From an uncultured Draconibacterium sp. (GTDB lineage: Bacteria > Bacteroidota > Bacteroidia > Bacteroidales > Prolixibacteraceae), in the NCBI RefSeq assembly GCF_963676735.1, contig NZ_OY781464.1:1087001-1151000 (forward strand): a DNA stretch of 64,000 nt. The letters run 5' to 3'. Of the stretch, positions 52,683 to 62,800 are shown piece by piece; the first letter of the stretch is position 1, and each line of letters begins with the position of its first letter. The notes beneath the pieces are model-generated. The model made no database searches. It was not told the DNA's origin and saw only the letters and a program-made list of their open reading frames with translations. A program made the translations under genes and the position numbers.

Positions 52683-53189
52683 TTGGTATTGTTCGCCAAT
52701 AGATTTATTGGCGATATGCAGGCGTCGCGCGACCTGGTTCAGGATGCTTTTTTTGCACTTTGGGAGAAATCCGGGCAATTGGAAATAAAACAATCACCAA
52801 AGGCGTATTTATATCAAATGGTTCGGAATGGCTGTTTAAATTATAACCGGCATTTGTCGATAAAAAATACGGCTGAAGCAGATTTGGAAAAGAAGATTAC
52901 CGAACTCGAGAAGCAATTTTATAAACGCACTGATGATCCCTATTTCAGTTTAATAGAGTTGGAACTCGAACAGAAAATCAATGAGGTGATAGAAGGTATG
53001 CCTGCAAAATGCCGGGCGGTTTTTGAGCTCAGCCGATATGAAAATCTAAAAAACAAAGAAATTGCTGAGAAATTGGATATTTCAGTAAAAATGGTGGAAA
53101 AACATATTTCCAAGGCTTTGGTTATTCTTCGTCGCGATTTGGCCGATTATATGGGCGTTTTGTTGGTAATGTTTATTTCGCGAATGTAG
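52683..53189 (+). CDS. ECF RNA polymerase sigma factor, Bacteroidota FecI-like
   Basis: Sigma-70 family ECF factor, 168 residues if the TTG at 52683 is taken. Region 2 includes ASRDLVQDAFFALWEKSGQL and region 4 includes GMPAKCRAVFELSRYENLKNKEIAEKLDISVKMVEKHISKAL. The coding frame is open upstream to 52587 (IISGIRNRDLEAFEELFFNY), matching the start of sigma region 2, so the real protein begins earlier. No ATG, GTG or TTG occurs there. It is followed by FecR (130 bp) and SusC with an STN domain. The set forms a trans-envelope switch in which glycan transport releases the sigma factor. Confidence 0.88.
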   Translation: MVLFANRFIGDMQASRDLVQDAFFALWEKSGQLEIKQSPKAYLYQMVRNGCLNYNRHLSIKNTAEADLEKKITELEKQFYKRTDDPYFSLIELELEQKINEVIEGMPAKCRAVFELSRYENLKNKEIAEKLDISVKMVEKHISKALVILRRDLADYMGVLLVMFISRM

Positions 53190-53318
53190 TTAAACACGAA
53201 TTTCGCGATTCATTTCGACGCTTCTTTTCAACATATTTCAAAAAATCAAAAAATAATAACTCATTCGAGGTAGGGTACTCCATTTGTGATGTGTCTCAGT
53301 AATAGCTAAACAAGAAAA

Positions 53319-54314
53319 ATGAACAAAACTCGACCAATAAAATCATTGATCATAGCGGAGCTGGATGGTAATATTTCTGTAGACGAAAAAGAATTACTCT
53401 ACAACTGGATAGCTAAGTCTGAAAATAATCTTCGCTACTATTCCCAAATTAAGGATCTTTGGGAAGCATCGATAAAAGACGCTTCCAAAATCGCTCAGAC
53501 TTCTCGTGAATGGGAACGATTTACCCAGCGTGTTGCTATTCAGCCTCAGGATAATAAGTGGAAAATAAAACTAAGCTTATGGTATCGTGTAGCTGCAGTA
53601 TTGGTTATTGCATTGCTTCTTGCCAATTTGCTCTATCAGGAATTTAAAGCTGCAGAACCGGTGTACTTTACTTCGATGGCTCCCGAAGGTTCTGTTTCTC
53701 AAACTATTTTGCCCGATGGTACTATTATTTTTCTTAATGCAGGTTCGGAAATAAAATACGATGTTAATACTGAAAGCAAAAGCCGGGAGGTATTTATAAA
53801 CGGAGAGGCCTGGTTTGATGTGGAACGAAATGAAAAGAAGCCTTTTATTGTGCACACACCTTATTACGATGTGAAAGTTTTAGGAACCCAATTTAACGTT
53901 AAAACCTACGACGAAGATGAAACGGTGGTAACAACCCTGGAAGAAGGATCAATTCAGGTGTTGTCAACCGAGAATTTGAAATTGCAGGAAGATATTTTAT
54001 TGGAACCCGGGGAACAGTTAATTTACAATAAGAGCAAAAGAAAACTCAATATAAATACAGTTGAAACCCGTTTATATACCTCATGGAAAGACAATAAGCT
54101 TATTTTCCTGTCGATGCCATTTGGAGATTTGGTAAAACTACTCGAACGAAAATATGGTGTTGACATAGAAGTATTGGAATCAGATATTCTGAAAGAACAT
54201 TATTCAGGTACCATTAAAAATGAAACCATTCTTGAAATACTGAATATTATTGAACATACGCATCCAATTCGGTACGAAATACAAGATCAAAAAATAATTA
54301 TTCAAAAGAAATAG
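53319..54314 (+). CDS. FecR-family anti-sigma factor
   Basis: Inner-membrane anti-sigma/sigma-regulator of 331 residues. N-terminal cytosolic sigma-binding region (about 1-88), one transmembrane helix at about 89-106 (VAAVLVIALLLANLLY), periplasmic FecR domain (PEGSVSQTILPDGTIIFLNAGSEI, EVFINGEAWFDVERNEKKPF) and C-terminal DUF4974 domain (FGDLVKLLERKYGVDIEV). It would receive the signal from the STN domain of SusC at 54449 and control the sigma factor at 52683. The stop TAG overlaps an AGGAGG followed by a 4-codon ORF. Confidence 0.94.
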   Translation: MNKTRPIKSLIIAELDGNISVDEKELLYNWIAKSENNLRYYSQIKDLWEASIKDASKIAQTSREWERFTQRVAIQPQDNKWKIKLSLWYRVAAVLVIALLLANLLYQEFKAAEPVYFTSMAPEGSVSQTILPDGTIIFLNAGSEIKYDVNTESKSREVFINGEAWFDVERNEKKPFIVHTPYYDVKVLGTQFNVKTYDEDETVVTTLEEGSIQVLSTENLKLQEDILLEPGEQLIYNKSKRKLNINTVETRLYTSWKDNKLIFLSMPFGDLVKLLERKYGVDIEVLESDILKEHYSGTIKNETILEILNIIEHTHPIRYEIQDQKIIIQKK

Positions 54315-54359
54315 GAGGAACTATATGACAAAAACCTGATTTATTACTAAACGAAAAAA

Positions 54360-54419
54360 CCGAAGGCTGCGCTAACACCCTTCGGCTTTGAAAATAAATT
54401 AACTGGTGCGCTAACACCA
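54360..54419 (+). promoter_or_regulatory. Twin hairpins with identical loop sequence in the susC leader
   Basis: The 12-mer TGCGCTAACACC occurs at 54368-54379 and 54407-54418. The first lies in the loop of CCGAAGG (54360-54366)/CCTTCGG (54379-54385); the second forms TGGTG-CGCTAA-CACCA (54404-54419). Both expose CGCTAA. The hairpins end about 30 bases before the susC ATG. No long T-run follows. Confidence 0.55.
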
Positions 54420-54448
54420 TTATTAAGAATTTAAAATCAAACAAATTT

Positions 54449-57400
54449 ATGAAAAAAAAAGGTAAACCATGCCGTCCCGCTGATGGATGGCAAAAACTAT
54501 TTCGAATTATGAAACTATCCATGATTCTATTGTTGGTAGGTGTGATGCATGTTTCAGCTTCCGTTTACTCGCAAACAACTAAACTAACAGTAGATGTTCA
54601 AAACCAGAAGGTTGTTGAAGTGTTAAACGCCATTGAGGCGCAAAGCGAATTCCGCTTCTTTTACAAAAATGAACAGGTTGACGTTAACCGGCAAGTAAAC
54701 ATCAGAGCAAAAGATAAACAGGTTGAACAAATCCTGGATGAAATGTTTGCAGCAACCGATGTGGAATACAAGTTTTTTGAAGACAAATTGATTTTATTGT
54801 CATCAAAAGAGGCCATGGAAAGAGACTATGAGAGTATTCAGTCGCAGAAAACCATTACCGGGAAGGTAAGCGACGAAAACGGCGAGTCTTTACCAGGTGT
54901 TTCAGTTATAATAAAAGGAACTACAACAGGAACAGTAACCGATATTGACGGAAATTACTCGCTTACAGTGGTTGAAGAAGGAGTTACTTTAGTATATTCT
55001 TTTGTTGGTATGAAAACCCAGGAAGTGCTTATTGAAAATCAAACTACTGTAGATGTTGTGTTGGCAGTTGATGCCATAGGTATCGAGGAAGTAGTTGCTA
55101 TTGGTTATGGTACCGCTCGTAGAAAAGACTTATCTGGAGCTGTAGAAACCAAACGACTGGAAGATTCGCCTCAGGCAAATATTGCTACTACAAACATCAT
55201 TCAATCACTGGAAGGTGTTTCCGGTGTTAATATTGCTCCTCAAAACAGTCCGGGGAGAACTCCAAATATTATTGTTCGCGGACAAAATTCAATCAATGGT
55301 AATAACGATCCGCTTATCGTTCTTGATGGTGTAATTTTTCAAGGAAGTGTTACTGATATTAACCCCAACGATATTACTTATATTGATGTGCTAAAAGATG
55401 CATCTTCGACAGCAGTATACGGTTCTAGGGCTGCCAATGGTGTGATTGTAATTACAACAAAAAATGGGAAAAGTACAAAGCCGTTAATACGTTTCAATAC
55501 CTCGGCTGGTGTTAATACCTGGACCAACAAATTCGACATGATGGATCGTGACAGATGGGCTGAAAAATATGCGGCGCAGCACAATACCACAATAGATGAA
55601 TTGGTTTTTGACGATGTAACTGCTACTGAATATTTTAACTCGGGAATATCTAATGACTGGGTTGATTTAGTGTCAAGAACTGGTGTAACACAAGACTATC
55701 AGGCTTCTGTATCGGGAAGGGCCGAAAAAGTTAATTATTATTTCTCAGGAAGTTACAATTCAACAGAAGGTGTAATTGTTGGTGATGACTATCAACGAAT
55801 TTCAGTGCGTACAAAAATGGATGTTGATGTGACCGATTGGCTGAAAGTTGGCCTGGATGGTTTGTATAACAATAACGATTATTCAGGAATTGGAGCCAGT
55901 GTGTCTGGAGCAACTTATATTAGCCCGCAGAGTTATCCTTACCGTTACGAAGGAATGCCATTTAATGTAAGCACAGCAAATCCAACAGGTTTGGAAAGAT
56001 GGCCAATTGGTCAATCTATTCAAAGTCCGCTTTGGGGAACCGATGGCGAAACTGTGGATGATATTGACAAATCAAATTTCTTCCGTTTCTCAGGTTATGC
56101 CTTTGTACAGGTACCGAAAATTAAAGGTTTAACCTATCGTTTGCAATATTCGGCAAATACAAAATACAGTCGTCAGGATCGTTTTTACTACGAGAACTAC
56201 TACGTTGGTGAACACAGTACCGGATATTATGCAAGGTACACGCCGGCTGAATTGCAAAAACGCTTGTCGCAGGCCAATGGTTATAACCGTTTAACCAACG
56301 AATACAATTATGTGTTGGATAACATTGTGAATTACAAACGCGAATTTGGAGATCACTATGTTGATGCTACCTTGGTTGCAACGCGTGATTATTCGTATTG
56401 GAAAAGAAATGAGATGACCGGAAGCAATTTTGAATCTGCCGGTAATACCTCGTTAGGGGTAAATGGTTTACCTAAAGCCGAAGTGCAAAAAATTTATACC
56501 AATATTGTTAAACGAACCAATATTGGATACCTCGGAAGGTTGAGTTATGCCTTTAAAGACAGATACCATTTAACAGCCTCGGTTCGTCGCGATGGTGCTT
56601 CTGTATTTGGTAGCGACAATAAGTGGGGATACTTTCCATCGGTAGGTGCAGCGTGGACTGTTTCTGAAGAAGATTTTTTCAACAACGATGGAGTTGTTAA
56701 TTACTTGAAAATGAAACTGTCGTATGGTAAAAACGGTAATCAGGGATTAAGCCCTTACCAAACTTTAGCAAAAGTAAGCAGTGGCCCTGATGGTAGTATC
56801 GAATATGAGTTTGGAGATCGTCCTTCATCCATTATTTACGGAGTGAAACAAGACAACCTTGCCAATCCAAACTTGGGATGGGAAACAACAACCTCTTTAA
56901 ACGGTGGTTTTCAATCTGCTTTGCTTGATAGCCGTATTATTGTTGACCTTGATTTTTATTTCTCAACTACAACCGATCAGATCTTTAATCGCGGTATCCC
57001 AATTATGACCGGATACAACAGTATTCTGTCAACTTTCGGAGAGTTGGATAACAAGGGGCTTGAGATTGACGTAACAACTGTAAACATTGATAACGGTAAT
57101 TTTAAATGGGATTCGCACCTGTCGTTTTGGCTGAATCGAAACAAAATTGTTTCGCTTTATGGCGATGATAATGATGGAGATGGTGTAGAAGATGATGATA
57201 TTGCCAACAGTTTATTCATTGGAAAATCGCTGGGAGCCATTTATGGTTACGAATATATTGGTGTGGTGCAGGAAGACGATACCGATTACATCGAAAAAAA
57301 TTCTGCCCAGCCAGGAGATGCAATGTTTAGAGATTTAGATGGTGATGGCGTAATTACTGCCGATGATGACCGTAAAATCCTTGGTTTCAGAAAAGAAAAC

Positions 57401-57865
57401 TTCAGAATGAGTTTGTCAAATACCTTTACGTATAAAAACTTTAGTTTATACATGATGTTTACTGGTATTTTTGGCGGAGGGAAGGACAATTACTATTTAA
57501 GTGAAAATCCAGCACATAACTCATTCCGTACTCGTTTCGATATTAATGAGCCTGACCATGATTGGTGGACTCCTGAAAATAAATCGGAAAAATACTTACG
57601 ACCTAATTACCTGGGCGGTCGTTATTTAGGATTACAATCAAGAGGTTTTGTAAAATTGCAAAATATATCCCTTTCATACAAGTTGCCAAAGGCAATCTTA
57701 AGTGATGTAGGAATTGCAGGCCTGGAGGTATTTACAAGTGCCAGCAATGTATTTACCATTACTAACTGGTATGGAGGAGGTGACCCTGAGCTAGGTATTA
57801 CACCATATAGTGGTTCATATCCTGTACCAACTACAGTAACTATGGGATTAAATGTTAGTTTCTAA
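54449..57865 (+). CDS. SusC/RagA TonB-linked outer-membrane transporter with STN domain
   Basis: TonB-dependent glycan importer of 1138 residues. The signal (MKLSMILLLVGVMHVSASVY) is followed by an STN signalling domain at about 50-120 (TVDVQNQKVVEVLNAIEAQ, FRFFYKNEQVDVNRQV), a CarboxypepD-like domain (ITGKVSDENGESLPGVSV), plug (VVAIGYGTARRKDLSGAV, DPLIVLDGVIFQG) and the barrel ending TTVTMGLNVSF. The STN domain should contact the FecR protein at 53319. The N-terminal stretch before the signal is basic, and a later start at MKLSM is possible. The likely cargo is a rhamnose-rich oligosaccharide, judged from neighbouring GH106, GH78 and DUF4450. Confidence 0.95.
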   Translation: MKKKGKPCRPADGWQKLFRIMKLSMILLLVGVMHVSASVYSQTTKLTVDVQNQKVVEVLNAIEAQSEFRFFYKNEQVDVNRQVNIRAKDKQVEQILDEMFAATDVEYKFFEDKLILLSSKEAMERDYESIQSQKTITGKVSDENGESLPGVSVIIKGTTTGTVTDIDGNYSLTVVEEGVTLVYSFVGMKTQEVLIENQTTVDVVLAVDAIGIEEVVAIGYGTARRKDLSGAVETKRLEDSPQANIATTNIIQSLEGVSGVNIAPQNSPGRTPNIIVRGQNSINGNNDPLIVLDGVIFQGSVTDINPNDITYIDVLKDASSTAVYGSRAANGVIVITTKNGKSTKPLIRFNTSAGVNTWTNKFDMMDRDRWAEKYAAQHNTTIDELVFDDVTATEYFNSGISNDWVDLVSRTGVTQDYQASVSGRAEKVNYYFSGSYNSTEGVIVGDDYQRISVRTKMDVDVTDWLKVGLDGLYNNNDYSGIGASVSGATYISPQSYPYRYEGMPFNVSTANPTGLERWPIGQSIQSPLWGTDGETVDDIDKSNFFRFSGYAFVQVPKIKGLTYRLQYSANTKYSRQDRFYYENYYVGEHSTGYYARYTPAELQKRLSQANGYNRLTNEYNYVLDNIVNYKREFGDHYVDATLVATRDYSYWKRNEMTGSNFESAGNTSLGVNGLPKAEVQKIYTNIVKRTNIGYLGRLSYAFKDRYHLTASVRRDGASVFGSDNKWGYFPSVGAAWTVSEEDFFNNDGVVNYLKMKLSYGKNGNQGLSPYQTLAKVSSGPDGSIEYEFGDRPSSIIYGVKQDNLANPNLGWETTTSLNGGFQSALLDSRIIVDLDFYFSTTTDQIFNRGIPIMTGYNSILSTFGELDNKGLEIDVTTVNIDNGNFKWDSHLSFWLNRNKIVSLYGDDNDGDGVEDDDIANSLFIGKSLGAIYGYEYIGVVQEDDTDYIEKNSAQPGDAMFRDLDGDGVITADDDRKILGFRKENFRMSLSNTFTYKNFSLYMMFTGIFGGGKDNYYLSENPAHNSFRTRFDINEPDHDWWTPENKSEKYLRPNYLGGRYLGLQSRGFVKLQNISLSYKLPKAILSDVGIAGLEVFTSASNVFTITNWYGGGDPELGITPYSGSYPVPTTVTMGLNVSF

Positions 57866-57881
57866 CCTATTAAATTGAAGA

Positions 57882-59558
57882 ATGATGAGAAGTAAACATA
57901 TTTTATACACAGGGCTATTAATCTTATTTTTGTTGCCATTTCAGGCATGCGACGATGAAGCCTTTTTAGAGCAAACTCCGGAGTCTTTTTATACGGTTGA
58001 TAATATCTTTCAATCATCGGAACAAGTTGATCAGGTTTTGGTTACCCTTTACCGTATCAATCGCGACTTAAATATTTTTAACGGTCAAATAAAAGGTTTG
58101 GGCACTGATGTATTAACCTCGCCTGATTTTAGGTATGGAGGCAATTTCAGCGATTACAGCCGCATAAACTCTGAAACAGGAGCTTTTCGTTCAATATTTG
58201 ATCATTATTATAATATGATTTCGATAGCCAATACAGCATTGAATGCTGCTGAACTGGAAAGTGTTACCTGGGAAAGTGAAGAAGATAAAAGCTATGCTAC
58301 AGCACAGGCACGTTTCTTCAGAGCTTATGCACATGGGTGTTTAGCCGAATTATTTGGTGGTGTACCAATTGTAACCGAATTGGTTACCGAACCTCGTTTT
58401 GATTACGAACGTGCTACCCGCGAAGCAACCTATCAGTTTGCTATTGATGAAATGGAAGCCATTTTAAACAACTTGCCCGAAACAACAACACAGGATGGTA
58501 GAGTAGTAAAAGGCGCTGCACAACACTATCTGGCCGAATTTTACCTGGGACTGGGTATCGAGTCGTCGAATAGTTCTGCCTACGATAAAGCCATTCAACA
58601 CGCAACCAGTGTAATTGATGGTGGTACATATGCTTTAAATACTGAACGTTTTGGACCACGAAAAGACGATGTAAATCCATTTGTGGGCAGAGCAAACGTG
58701 TGGTGGGATCTTTTCCAGCACGATAATATTAGCTATAATGATGGAAACAAAGAGTGTGTTTGGGTATTTCCAATAGATTTTGATGCTTTTAAAGCCGGAG
58801 ATAATGGATCATACTTAAACTATCCACGTAATTTCTCACCTGTAGGACGAGCCATTCCTGGTGTTACAGGTGTTGCAGAAGATGTTGGTGGTCGCGGTGT
58901 AGCCATTTGGAGACCTACCGATTTGGTTATCGACCTGCTTTGGGATGAAAGCATATCTTCAGGCGATATCAGAAACGATGAATCAAACATTCGCCGTAAA
59001 ATTTATTATAATGATCCCGATCATGAAGGTGGTGCATTGGTTGGCCAGGAAGTACCGCAAAGTGCAATTGATGAAACCAACAATGGCATGGGCTGGATTT
59101 TTCCAATTTTTGAAAAATTAACCACTGACCAGTTTGTTGGTTTAGACCAGGGCGAAAACAGAAGTAATTTGTTTCGCGATGAATACGCGATACGTCTGCC
59201 CGAAACCATTTTACTACGTGCAGAAGCCTATCTCCGTAAAGGCGAAAATCAAAAAGCTGCTGATGATATAAATAGCATAAGGAGCCGGGCCAATTGCGAT
59301 TATCTGGTTGCGGCAGGTGATGTCGACATCGATTTTATACTAGATGAAAGAGCACGCGAATTATTTGCTGAAGAAAGCAGGTGGCATACTTTGTTGAGAA
59401 TGGGTGGGACAGTTGCAACTGACCGAATAAAAGCAAATGCTTATTACGAACATGTTGCGCAAACACTAACCTTTGATTATAATTTGTGGCCTATTCCACA
59501 GTCTGTAATTGATAGAAATAAGGATGTTTTATTGGAACAAAATCCAGGTTGGAATTAA
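57882..59558 (+). CDS. SusD/RagB-family glycan-binding lipoprotein
   Basis: Outer-membrane lipoprotein of 558 residues that binds the glycan and covers the SusC at 54449. Signal MMRSKHILYTGLLILFLLPFQACDD with a lipidated Cys near residue 23. The SusD-like N-terminal region (FLEQTPESFYTVDNIFQSSEQ) and the C-terminal RagB/SusD region (IRLPETILLRAEAYLRKGENQKAADDIN, then RARELFAEESRWHTLLRMG) are present. It starts 16 bp after susC, the standard tandem. A strong terminator follows. Confidence 0.95.
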   Translation: MMRSKHILYTGLLILFLLPFQACDDEAFLEQTPESFYTVDNIFQSSEQVDQVLVTLYRINRDLNIFNGQIKGLGTDVLTSPDFRYGGNFSDYSRINSETGAFRSIFDHYYNMISIANTALNAAELESVTWESEEDKSYATAQARFFRAYAHGCLAELFGGVPIVTELVTEPRFDYERATREATYQFAIDEMEAILNNLPETTTQDGRVVKGAAQHYLAEFYLGLGIESSNSSAYDKAIQHATSVIDGGTYALNTERFGPRKDDVNPFVGRANVWWDLFQHDNISYNDGNKECVWVFPIDFDAFKAGDNGSYLNYPRNFSPVGRAIPGVTGVAEDVGGRGVAIWRPTDLVIDLLWDESISSGDIRNDESNIRRKIYYNDPDHEGGALVGQEVPQSAIDETNNGMGWIFPIFEKLTTDQFVGLDQGENRSNLFRDEYAIRLPETILLRAEAYLRKGENQKAADDINSIRSRANCDYLVAAGDVDIDFILDERARELFAEESRWHTLLRMGGTVATDRIKANAYYEHVAQTLTFDYNLWPIPQSVIDRNKDVLLEQNPGWN

Positions 59559-59586
59559 TAGATAGTTTTAGTTTGGTTAGATTTAA

Positions 59587-59617
59587 AAGAACAGCCCCAT
59601 GGGCTGTTCTTCTTTTT
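59587..59617 (+). terminator. Intrinsic terminator after susD
   Basis: AAGAACAGCCC (59587-59597), loop CAT, GGGCTGTTCTT (59601-59611), then CTTTTT. It separates sigma-anti-sigma-susCD from the downstream enzyme genes, which thus may have their own promoter in 59618-59814. Confidence 0.85.
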
Positions 59618-59814
59618 ATCTGCTATTCATAATAAAAATTTTATAGTCGTTTTTAAAGGCTCGTTCGTAATGCTTACATGTTTACACAGCGATAAGAATA
59701 ACCGGAAGAACTTTGATGATTATTAAATCAATTCGTGGAAAGGAAAAGTTCTTCTTCATTTACTTTAAACAACTTCTAATTAAATATATATTACAGCATT
59801 AAACTTTTTAAACC

Positions 59815-62800
59815 ATGAAATTAGTTCTTCCTGAAAAAGTAATGAAGCTTGTAGGGCTGGTATTTTTTGTATCGCTTATATCCTGCAATACCTGCCCAAA
59901 AGATCAAGTTTTAACCACTTACCAGACCGACGGCGAGTATATTATCGGAAACAGTATTGATCGTTACAATAATCGTCCGTTGTATGTCAACAATACCAAT
60001 GGCTTAATTCTTACGGGCGATCGGCCACTTATTCGGTTTGTTAAATACAACCAGCTATTAGGCAACCTGGTTTTTTTGTTGAAAAATGAAGAAGATACTT
60101 TAACCATTTCTGATTTCAATCAAATTAAATCGAAGTTTTCACCCGGGCAGATGAAATGGGAGATACGCGATAGTTCCTTAAATGATTTTAGTATTGCAAT
60201 GAATGTGTTGCCAACTGCAGATGGAGTCGGCATGGCAGTGCAGTTGGAACTCAAAAACCTAAATGCCGAAAATGAGTTGATGTGGTTTTTTGGTGGAGCC
60301 AAAACCTATCCCAACGAAAACCTATTACGTTCGTTCGATATAATGGGGCATCCGGAGTTAATGACCTGGAAAGAGGTGGGAGATGCGAAAGAAAATCCGG
60401 TTTATAGCGGAGCACTGGAAAAAGGAGAAAACGTACTTAACTTAATATTTAAGCTGAACGAAAAAGGTGAAGTTGAATATTCCGCAGGAGAAGAGGCTGA
60501 AGTTGCTTTTACTTATGCCCAAAACAAATTACAAAAACTTCTTGGACGAATGAAAATCAGCACTCCCGATCCGTATTTAAATGTAATGGCAAAAACGTCG
60601 TTGATAGCCGTTGATGCCACCTGGTATCCACCTGTGTTTGTGCATGCCTGCATGACCTGGAATGTACCTCTTCCGGGCTGGAGAACCATTTTTGGTGGAA
60701 CCATGTATGGCTGGCACGAGCGCGTTAGGGAACAAGCCGACTATTATATTGCCTCGCAGGTAAAAGAATCAATTAAAACAGAAGCAAAAGCCGACCCAAA
60801 ATCTTTACTTACCGAGCAGCATCCCGATTCGAGGTTCTACGGAGTTGGGCGTATAACACAGGATCAGAAATTTTATAACATGCAATCGCAATTTTTCGAT
60901 CAGCTGATTCAGGACTACCGCTGGACCAACAATCCCGAATTGATTGCCACGCTTCGAGAAGCGCTGGAATTGCATTTGCTGTGGTTGCGCGAATGCTTTG
61001 ATCCGGATGGAGATGGCACTTACGAAAGTTACTTAAATTCCTGGCCGTCCGATTCGCAGTGGTACAATGGTGGGGGTACGGCAGAAGAAACTTCGTATGC
61101 CTACCGGGGCCATTTGGCTGCCCGCGATATGGCCCGAAATGCCGGAGATAAGGAGGCCGAAGAATTCCATACCGAAATGCTGGCAAAAATTAGAAAAGGA
61201 TTTTTCGAAAAACTATGGGTCGCCGATAAAGGACATTCGGGAGCTTACCGCGAACAAGGCGGACACAAACGCTTGCACGAAGATCCATGGTTGTACAGTA
61301 TATTTTTACCGGTTGATGCAGGTTTAACTTCGCAGGAACAATCAATCGAATCGGTTTATTACAGCGAATGGGCCTTACAAAATGATACAGTACCAATGGG
61401 AGGTCGTCAGGTTTGGTTTTCGAACTGGGTGCCGGGTATCTGGTCGGTTCGCGAACGCTGGCCCGGCGATAATTACCATTTGGCATTGAGTTACTATCAG
61501 GCAGGCTTGCCAACAGGTGCATGGGATATTTTCAGAGGAACATATACCCATACCGCCTTTAATCACAACGTACCCGGAAACCTGGGGGGGCAACAAGGAG
61601 GAACCGATTTTGGCGACTGTGTGCACACCTTTAGCCGTACGCTTGTTGAAGGGCTTTTCGGTTTTAAACCTGATTATCCGAATGGAAAAGTTACCATAAA
61701 TCCGCAATTCCCGGATGAATGGGATTTTGCATCGATAGCTTTGCCCGATTTTAAAGTGGATTTTAAAAAGCACGATAACACCTTAAATTATAAGTTTGAG
61801 ATTCGAAAAACTGCAGATATGCTTTTAGAACTACCCGTTCTGGCAAGTAAGGTAAACAACATTACACTTAATGGAGAAAAAGCTGATTGGGACCTGGTGC
61901 TGGGCCTTGGCTGTTTTGTGGTTAAAATCGAATTGAAAGAGGCAAATACCGCCGAAGTTAAAATAGAGATCAAGGACAGCAAAACGCGTTTCAATCCGGA
62001 ATTTATTGAAGGGAATTGGGGTGAGAAATTAGTGATAGCTGCAAACGGGGATGATATTGTTGGGTTTAACGATCCGCAAGGCATTTTAAGCAATGCAAAT
62101 ATTGAGAAAGGTGTTTTGCAAGCCACACTAACAGGTAAAAAAGGATACCACACAATTATTGCAAAAGTAAACAACGGAAATGCCGATCAGTTGCGGGTTT
62201 ATCGGGTAAAAATAAACGACCCCGAAGGGGATGCCAAACAAGCTTCGCGCTATTTAACTGCCATTCCTCAAAATGCAGAATGGGAAAATATTGAAATTAA
62301 TGCGCTGCATAATGCTGATGTAAAAGCCATTTATAAACAGCAATATTTATCGCCACGCCCAAATACCGTTTCTGCCCGATTAGGAGTAGATGGCTATTCG
62401 CCCTGGACTTTCTGGCACTGGAAGAGCACTCCTCCTGAAATTAGAACAGAGCAGGTGGCAAATATGCTTGACCAGAATGACCTTCTCGCTACTCCTCAAG
62501 GGGTGCCGTTTATATGGAATTCCGGTGAACAAAACATCAGTTTTACCTCTATGTGGGACAATTATCCGGCAAAAATTAATTTCCCTGTAAACAGTTCAGG
62601 AAAAGCAATCTATTTCCTGGTAGCAGGTTCTACCAACATTATGCAATGCCAAATTGCCAACGCCGTTATTCGCTTAAATTATACCGATGGGCAAACCGAT
62701 TCGCTGGAGCTGATTCCGCCGGTTAATTATTGGAATTTAAGCACGATTAGCTCCAATGCAACAGCTCCCGGTCAAGGAAGCCGCAACGATTATACAGCCG

